6,064 nucleotides of DNA from Neomoorella mulderi (GTDB lineage Bacteria; Bacillota; DSM-521; Neomoorellales; Neomoorellaceae): positions 1-6,064 of the forward strand of contig DRZV01000039.1 of assembly GCA_011375465.1 (NCBI GenBank). The letters are read 5' to 3'. The notes under the pieces are model-generated. The model searched no databases. It saw nothing but the letters and a program-made list of their open reading frames with translations, and was not told the origin of the DNA. The position numbers and the translations under genes are program-made. This document shows positions 1 through 4,450 of this stretch, in pieces (within the stretch, counting starts at the first letter, position 1; the number at the start of each line of letters is the position of its first letter).

Positions 1-80
1 CCCCTTATAATGCTCATCAGCTCTTCAACTTCTTTACGATCGAACTGGTATTTCTGTCTGCAAAATCCGCAGACCCTGCT
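1..80 (-). pseudogene. hslO: Hsp33-like C-terminal zinc-motif fragment (3' end outside window)
   Basis: Read on the minus strand from about 80 down to 1, this frame gives RVCGFCRQKYQFDRKEVEEL and a few more residues before leaving the window. A CxxC followed by a Y-x-F-(D) patch and an acidic/leucine helix is the hallmark of the last part of the redox-regulated chaperone Hsp33, where this CxxC and an earlier CxC bind zinc. The earlier CxC motif and the roughly 230-residue chaperone domain should lie to the right, but that region holds stops in this frame (TGA at 114-116, TAA at 162-164) and then the hydrogenase gene on the other strand. The similarity appears to start abruptly at about 75-80. 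The piece therefore looks like a gene remnant or a recombination or assembly joint. The family call rests on about 20 residues recalled from memory; another CxxC protein is possible. Confidence 0.45.
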
Positions 81-163
81 ATACGAAAAAAACCGGCCGG
101 GGAGAAGAAAGTTTCATTCCCTCGTAGGTAGGCTACAAATCTCAATCCCCCCTTCACTAACTT

Positions 164-176
164 AAGAAGGTTTATG
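164..176 (+). promoter_or_regulatory. Ribosome binding site and ATG for the first hydrogenase fragment
   Basis: AAGAAGG at 164-170 lies only 3 nt before the ATG at 174. This spacing is shorter than usual, so the start is not fully convincing. It is the first ATG that is in frame with the ferredoxin domain as sequenced. A better placed site at 202-207 points to an ATG that is out of frame by one base (separate entry). Confidence 0.4.
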
Positions 177-201
177 GCAAAGATTGTAGAAAGGCGGCTA
201 C

Positions 202-216
202 AGGAGGGGTACCATG
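202..216 (+). promoter_or_regulatory. Strong Shine-Dalgarno plus ATG, out of frame by one base
   Basis: AGGAGG at 202-207 is followed after 6 nt by ATG at 214-216, an ideal ribosome binding site. As sequenced, this ATG opens only a four-codon frame ending in TGA. The ferredoxin reading frame passes one base to the left (CAT GGG GGG AAT TTG). One extra G in the G6 run just after the ATG would give M-G-G-N-L-T-I-D-G-K, a typical start for this domain. The natural start may therefore be here, with a missing base in the run. Confidence 0.4.
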
Positions 217-503
217 GGGGGAATTTGACCATCGATGGCAAACAGGTGGTGGTGCCTGAGGGTACCACCATATATGAGGCAGCCCTTCAGGCAAGAATTA
301 CCATTCCCACCCTCTGTTTTGTGGAGGAGATGGGGGAAGGGGGGACCTGCGGCATATGCTCCGTGGAGGTGGAGGGGGAGCCAGAACCCCAATTAGCCTG
401 CAAAACTCCGGTGAGCCCGGGCATGGTGGTACGTACAGATACACCCAGAATCAGAGAGATACGGGAAGCCATACAGATGATGATAAGGCTGGCCAAAGCC
501 TTG

Positions 504-509
504 CCCCCC
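504..509 (+). other. Probable frameshift site in the hydrogenase gene (C6 run)
   Basis: The reading frame of the [2Fe-2S] domain must move to the frame of the ferredoxin-like domain between the stop of frame 1 at 484-486 (TAA) and about 520. Removing one C from the CCCCCC run joins the two as AKALPPQVGVDRSALAVVF, whose right half matches the stretch that normally precedes the first CxxCxxC motif. The exact base is inferred; the change of frame is seen directly. Confidence 0.65.
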
Positions 510-519
510 GCAAGTCGGC

Positions 520-1347
520 GTGGACAGGAGCGCCCTGGCGGTGGTCTTTACACCCCATAAATGTATAGCCTGCAGGAGATGTGAGATTATCTGCCAAAGG
601 GTGCAGACGGTAAGGGCTTTGGCCCTCAAGGAGGTTAAAAAACGTTTGGTAATAGCTCCCATAAGGGGACAGGATCTGAGCCAGACCCCCTGCGTGCAGT
701 ACGGTCAGTGCATAGAAGGCTGTCTTACCGGAGCCCTGAGGGAAAGGGACCAGAGGGAAGAACTGCTGGGCCTCCTGGAGGACAGATCCAAGCACGTGGT
801 AATCCAAACTTCCCCCGCCTCCAGAGTTTCCTCAGGAGAAATATTTTTCTATCCTCCAGGCCAGGATGTTACGGGGAAAATGGTGAGCGCCCTTGAGGTT
901 TTGGGCTTTGCCGCTGTTTTCGACACCTCCTTCGGGGCCGATGAAGAGGCCGAGGAATTGCGGGGAAAGCTTTTAGAGGCTAAAAACCTCCCCCTTTTGA
1001 CTTCCTGTTGCGATGCCTGGGTGCGTTTTGTTAGGGAGTTTTATCCCTGTTACGTGGGGCATCTGTCCACCTGCAAACCTTCCCAGGAGATGCTGGGGGC
1101 CTTGATAAAGTCCTACTACGCTGCCCTGAAGGGGTTGGATCCCCAAGACGTGGTAGTGGTATCCTTGATGCCCTGCACCGCCAAAAAGGCTGAGGTGTTA
1201 CGGTATGGGGATAAGCCAAAGGATGTGGATTTGGTGCTCGCCCTCAGGGAGCTGGGTCGGCTCCTGGCAGAGAAGGACATCTGCTTGGACTCCTTGCCGG
1301 AAGGGGAATTCGATCCCCCCTTTAATTTAGGTTCAGGAGGAGGGTAG
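520..1347 (+). pseudogene. [FeFe] hydrogenase, central fragment: two [4Fe-4S] motifs and H-cluster motifs L1 and L2
   Basis: Second piece of the hydrogenase. The GTG at 520 is only the first start-like codon of this frame. The true reading probably enters from the previous piece at the C6 run, 504-509. Order: a first ferredoxin motif C15-x2-C18-x2-C21-x3-C25 (HKCIACRRCEIICQ); a second motif C58-VQ-Y61-GQ-C64-IEG-C68, in which the expected second Cys is Tyr (TAC, 700-702) and the Pro after the last Cys is Leu; then the catalytic domain. The H-cluster motif L1 is TSCCDAW (Cys163/164; usual form TSCCP) and L2 is MPCTAKKAE (Cys219). The known role is reversible H2 oxidation and proton reduction in anaerobes, normally cytoplasmic; the electron partner is unknown here. 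The frame ends at an in-frame TAG directly before the conserved (I/L)FG..GGV segment, which continues in the same frame beyond it. Confidence 0.85.
1345..1347 (+). other. In-frame amber stop inside the hydrogenase catalytic domain
   Basis: TAG stands between GSGGG and LFGISGGV, where active [FeFe] hydrogenases read an uninterrupted segment of the type GAG-x-IFG-x-(T/S)GGV. The frame is the same on both sides, so one amino acid codon appears to have become a stop. Termination here removes the L3 motif with the last H-cluster cysteines, which would leave an inactive product. Confidence 0.8.
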
Positions 1348-1839
1348 CTCTTCGGTATATCCGGAGGGGTGGTCACCAGCCTCCTGCGAACCCTTGGGGT
1401 GGGAGAAGGGGATTTTTCCTTACAGTGGCGCTACTGGCCAGGGGAAAAGAGGATCCGAGAGGTGAAGGTGTTTTTAAAGCAGCCTTCCCCGATAGGGGAT
1501 CTCCAGGAGATCAATGTGCTTCAGGTGGAAACCCTGGGGAAAGCTCGTCTGGTGCTGGAAAAACTGCTGGAGGGGGTATTGGGGAATTATCACTTGATCG
1601 AGGTCATGGCCTGTCCAGGAGGCTGCGTAGGTGGAGGGGGCCAGCCCGTGCCTACCACCGAAGAGAGGATCAGGGCCCGCAGCCAGGCTTTGAGGCAGAG
1701 GGACGCCCTTTCCCTTTATCGAAGTCCTGGGGATAATCCTGAAGTGAAGAAAATTTATCGGGAATTTCTGGGAAGCCCCAATGGGGAGCGGGCCAGAGGC
1801 TTGCTCCATACCACCTACTCCCCATTGCCCTTGCCTTAA
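1348..1839 (+). pseudogene. [FeFe] hydrogenase, C-terminal fragment: H-cluster motif L3 and small-subunit-like tail
   Basis: Third piece, in the same frame as the central fragment after the TAG. It contains LFGISGGV, a variable linker and the L3 motif MACPGGCVGGGGQP (about 1606-1647), whose two cysteines (1612-1614 and 1624-1626) hold the [4Fe-4S] part of the H-cluster and bridge to the di-iron part. The tail EVKKIYREFLG ... LLHTTY matches the C-terminal HydB-like (small-subunit) region fused in monomeric enzymes. The first possible start is GTG at 1369, but the GGAGG before it is only 1 nt away and the product would lack motifs L1 and L2, so independent function is unlikely. With the lesions repaired the three pieces give about 554 residues, somewhat short of the roughly 575-585 usual for this layout, in line with the missing His/Cys region. 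The TAA stop overlaps the terminator stem. Confidence 0.85.
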
Positions 1840-1859
1840 GCCCGGAGAGGGCTTTTTTT
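1838..1859 (+). terminator. Rho-independent terminator of the hydrogenase unit
   Basis: The stem AAGCCC (1838-1843) pairs perfectly with GGGCTT (1849-1854) around a GGAGA loop, and the T-tract runs to 1859, five T beyond the stem. It starts in the stop codon of the hydrogenase and separates it from the U32 gene. The stem is short (6 bp), so termination may be incomplete. Confidence 0.75.
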
Positions 1860-1866
1860 ATGCCTG

Positions 1867-1897
1867 TTTTCCTTGGAGGGCCTCGGAGGATTATAAT
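1867..1897 (+). promoter_or_regulatory. Putative sigma-A type promoter for the U32-mutS2 unit
   Basis: A perfect TATAAT at 1892-1897 lies after the terminator and 27 nt before the U32 start. The -35 region is weak: TTTTCC at 1867-1872 (spacing 19) or TTTCCT at 1868-1873 (spacing 18). A transcript starting near 1904 would have a very short leader. The call rests on the -10 box and on the position between a terminator and a gene start. Confidence 0.45.
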
Positions 1898-1906
1898 ATT
1901 AGGCGT

Positions 1907-1912
1907 GAGGTG
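1907..1912 (+). promoter_or_regulatory. Ribosome binding site of the U32 gene
   Basis: GAGGTG at 1907-1912 is a good Shine-Dalgarno core, 12 nt from the ATG at 1925 and directly against another in-frame ATG at 1913, which is too close. GGAAG at 1915-1919 is a weaker site 5 nt before the ATG at 1925. Both favour 1925 as the start, though 1913 (four residues longer) cannot be excluded. Confidence 0.5.
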
Positions 1913-1924
1913 ATGGAAGCGGTT

Positions 1925-4450
1925 ATGGATAAGGTGGAGCTCATGTCCCCTGCGAGCAGCTTTGAGGCCCTGAAGGCGGCGGTGAGAAATGGGGCAGACG
2001 CGGTCTATTTGGGGGGCAAGCAGTTCAACGCCCGCCAGGGGGCGGAAAATTTTACCGGCGAAGAAATAAAGGCGGCCATAGAATACGCCCACGAGAGGGA
2101 CTGCAAGATCTACGCCACGGTAAACGTGCTGATAGCCGATAGCGAGATGGAGAGGGCGCTGGAGTTCATATACTTCTTGGCGGAGAACCGGGTGGACGGC
2201 ATTATCCTTCAGGATATGGGGCTGGCCCATCTCTGCCGCAGGTTTTTCCCCTCTCTGCCCTTGATGGCCAGCACCCAGATGACCGTCACTGGAGCTCAGG
2301 GGGCCAGATTTTTACAGGAGAGGGGTTTTAAAAGGGCTATCCTGGCCCGGGAGTTATCTTTAGAGGAGATAAGGGCCATAGCCCGACAGGTGGAAATAGA
2401 GCTGGAAGTTTTCGTCCACGGGGCCCTCTGTTTTTCCTATTCAGGCCAGTGCCTCCTGAGCAGCCTGGTGGGGGGAAGGAGCGGCAACCGGGGCATGTGT
2501 GCCCAGCCCTGCCGCCTCCCCTATACCCTGGTGGATCCCCGGGGAAGGCCTGTGGGGGAGGAGAAATATCTACTGAGCATGAGGGACCTCTGCGCCCTTC
2601 CCCTCTTGCCCCATTTGATAGAGGCAGGGGTGAAGGCCTTCAAGATAGAGGGCAGGATGCGGCGGCCGGAGTACGTGGCGGTGGTCACCAGGATTTATCG
2701 GGAGGCCATAGACCGTTACTATGGGGATCCGCAGAACTTCCAGGTAACCCCTGAGGAGCTGCAGAAGCTGGCCCAGATATTCAACCGGGATTTCACCGCC
2801 GGCTATCTGGAGGGAAAAGTTGGCAAAAACTTGATGAGCTACGGCCGTCCCAGCAACAGGGGCTTATATCTGGGAAGGATTATCGATAAAAAGGATGGCC
2901 TCCGTGAGCTAAAGCTGGAGCTCCCCCTGAGGAAAGGTGACGGCCTAGAGGTGTGGATCAGCCGGGGGAGGGAAGGGCTGGTGGTGGAGCGCTTTTACCG
3001 TGATGGTGAGGAGATAGAAGAAGCCCATCCCGGGGATAGGATATGGCTACCCTTGCCTGGATCTGCAAGGGTAGGGGATAGGGTCTTTAAAACCAGCGAC
3101 GTCCAATTGCTGAGCCAGGCCAGGCAGAGCTTTACTTCCCCCAGGGAGGGCGACCTGATACCTCTGAAGATGAGGGTGAGGGGCAGGTTAGGGGAGCCTC
3201 TGATCCTGGAGGTGGAGGATCCCCAGGGACATAAGGTAAGGTTGGCCAGCCAGGTGGTGCCGGAAAAAGCCGGGCTTCACCCCTTGAGTCATCAGGTATT
3301 GGTTCACCAGCTCGGCCGCCTGGGTAACACCCCTTATTTCTTAGAGCATTTAGAGGCAGAGCTGGAGGGAGATCTTATGGTTCCTTTGAGCGAACTGAAC
3401 CGCCTGCGCCGGGAAGCTTTAGCCAGGTTAAAGGAGATGAGGCTATCCTCATACCCTTCCCGCCTTTCCTCCACCTGGCCCTGGGAGAAGATAAGCAAGA
3501 GCCTGGCCTTGAAGAGCAATCCCCCTTCCTCCTCGAAATTGCCCCGCCTTTCGGCGGCAGTGGCGGGGATAGAGGCTGCCTGGGCTGCCCTCAGAGCAGG
3601 GGCGGAAAGGGTATACATTGCTGGGGAGCAGGGAGGATCTTTTCCTTCCGGAGATGGATGGAGGGAATTCCTTCGGGAAGCCCGGAAGAGGAAGAGGGAA
3701 GTTATCCCTGGCCTTCCCCGGGTTTGGCAGGAAGGAGAAACGGCTCGGATCCTTTCCCGCATAGAAGAATGGAGGTCTCTGGGGGCAAAAATGTTTTTGG
3801 CCGGCAACCTGGAAGGGATAAAATTGTTGCGGGACAGGGGCCTGGAGGTCTGGGGGGACTACACCTTGAATGTTTTCAATTCCTGGGCAGTGGAGTATTG
3901 GGCACAGATGGGACTTGCGGGCCTCACCGTTTCTCCGGAGATGAGAAAAGATCAGTGGGAAGGGGTTTCTAAAGTCCTGCCACTGGAGACCATGGTACAT
4001 GGCTCTTTCCCCTTGATGATTTCCAAGGCCTGTGTGTTGGGAGCCCGATTAGGGGGTAAAAACGGAGCTTGTTCCGCCCCTTGCCGCCAGGGTTCCTGGA
4101 AATTAAAGGATAGAATGGGTTTCCTCTTCCCCTGTGCTACCGACGAATTTTGCCGCTTCTATATTTACAACTCTAAGGAGCTGTGCCTTTTAGATTATCT
4201 GCCGGAAATAGCCCATATGGGCTTTGCCTGGATAAGATTGGAATTGAGGGGTAAGCCGGCCCTTTATGTGGAAATGGTGACCAGCCTGTACCGGGAAGCC
4301 CTCGACTGCCTTGAACGGGCGCAAGGGGAAAGGATTCTCGTGTTATCCCGGGAGATCAAACGCCTGATACCTGAGGGGATAACCCGGGGCCATTACTTTC
4401 GGGGGGTTATAGACGGTGGAGAAGAGCTGGATCAAGCTGGAGTTGAATAA
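1925..4450 (+). CDS. Peptidase U32 family protein with DUF3656 (RlhA/YdcP-like, two-domain form)
   Basis: An intact 841-residue protein. The start at 1925 gives MDKVELMSPASSFEALKAAV, the usual beginning of the family (P-E-L-L-A-P-A-G); the frame is open further upstream to 1781, but that stretch covers the terminator and is not protein-like. The N-terminal U32 domain (about 1-330) carries FVHGALCFSYSGQC and the RSGNRGMCAQPCR signature with Cys169, 176, 192 and 196. In relatives (UbiU/UbiV, and by extension RlhA/TrhP) such a cysteine set holds a [4Fe-4S] cluster. A DUF3656-like middle (about 370-520) follows, then a second, degenerate U32-like half (about 540-800) with VHG at 691-693 and Cys703, 716 and 720. 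Although named as peptidases, characterised members of this branch hydroxylate RNA: E. coli RlhA acts on 23S rRNA C2501. An RNA-modification role is thus likelier than proteolysis, but this is inference. It is followed by mutS2 with overlap, as I recall from other clostridia. Confidence 0.93.
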   Translation: MDKVELMSPASSFEALKAAVRNGADAVYLGGKQFNARQGAENFTGEEIKAAIEYAHERDCKIYATVNVLIADSEMERALEFIYFLAENRVDGIILQDMGLAHLCRRFFPSLPLMASTQMTVTGAQGARFLQERGFKRAILARELSLEEIRAIARQVEIELEVFVHGALCFSYSGQCLLSSLVGGRSGNRGMCAQPCRLPYTLVDPRGRPVGEEKYLLSMRDLCALPLLPHLIEAGVKAFKIEGRMRRPEYVAVVTRIYREAIDRYYGDPQNFQVTPEELQKLAQIFNRDFTAGYLEGKVGKNLMSYGRPSNRGLYLGRIIDKKDGLRELKLELPLRKGDGLEVWISRGREGLVVERFYRDGEEIEEAHPGDRIWLPLPGSARVGDRVFKTSDVQLLSQARQSFTSPREGDLIPLKMRVRGRLGEPLILEVEDPQGHKVRLASQVVPEKAGLHPLSHQVLVHQLGRLGNTPYFLEHLEAELEGDLMVPLSELNRLRREALARLKEMRLSSYPSRLSSTWPWEKISKSLALKSNPPSSSKLPRLSAAVAGIEAAWAALRAGAERVYIAGEQGGSFPSGDGWREFLREARKRKREVIPGLPRVWQEGETARILSRIEEWRSLGAKMFLAGNLEGIKLLRDRGLEVWGDYTLNVFNSWAVEYWAQMGLAGLTVSPEMRKDQWEGVSKVLPLETMVHGSFPLMISKACVLGARLGGKNGACSAPCRQGSWKLKDRMGFLFPCATDEFCRFYIYNSKELCLLDYLPEIAHMGFAWIRLELRGKPALYVEMVTSLYREALDCLERAQGERILVLSREIKRLIPEGITRGHYFRGVIDGGEELDQAGVE
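4401..4418 (+). promoter_or_regulatory. mutS2 start region inside the U32 gene (weak SD and GTG)
   Basis: The GTG at 4416-4418 is preceded by GGGGGG at 4401-4406, a G-rich but imperfect Shine-Dalgarno 9 nt away. The start lies 35 nt before the end of the upstream gene, so ribosomes finishing U32 can restart here; translational coupling may make up for the poor site. Confidence 0.5.

Larger units (their letters stand above)
174..560 (+). pseudogene. [FeFe] hydrogenase, N-terminal [2Fe-2S] ferredoxin fragment
   Basis: This is the first piece of a broken [FeFe] hydrogenase gene. It encodes a plant-type [2Fe-2S] ferredoxin domain like the N-terminus of HydA and of complex I subunit NuoG, which passes electrons towards the catalytic centre. 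The ligands are visible as C48, C59, C62 and C76 (Cx10CxxCx13C), preceded by LTIDGKQVVVPEGTTI and followed by the usual IREIREAIQMMI helix. Similarity ends at about residue 110 (position 503). From there to the TAA the reading is out of frame, while the gene continues in the frame of the next piece. The H-x3-C-x2-C-x5-C motif that normally follows the helix is absent in all three frames. The first 13 or so residues are not typical of the family and may not be translated. No HydB/HydC (NuoF/NuoE-like) partner gene is visible upstream. Confidence 0.8.

Noticed and set aside
6..11. TATAAT near the left edge as a promoter
   Set aside because: It lies inside the minus-strand CxxC fragment, has no visible -35 box because the window ends, and no plus-strand gene begins shortly after it.
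86..100. CCGGCCGG palindrome next to an A7/T7 run as a terminator
   Set aside because: An 8-base palindrome leaves no loop, so no stable hairpin forms, and on the minus strand it would stand before, not after, the Hsp33-like piece.
1335..1371. AGGAGGAGGG as a ribosome site for separate translation of the C-terminal hydrogenase piece
   Set aside because: No start codon follows at a usable distance; the nearest GTG at 1369 is 24 nt away. The G-rich run is explained by the Gly-Gly-Gly codons.
1781..1924. Upstream extension of the U32 reading frame
   Set aside because: The added 48 residues overlap the hydrogenase tail, the terminator and the promoter region, and do not resemble any family N-terminus. 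The family start matches at 1925.
1670..2230. Long minus-strand reading frame opposite the hydrogenase tail and the U32 start
   Set aside because: It runs across a terminator and two well-supported plus-strand genes and has no recognisable domain. The GC-rich composition makes long antisense frames common here.
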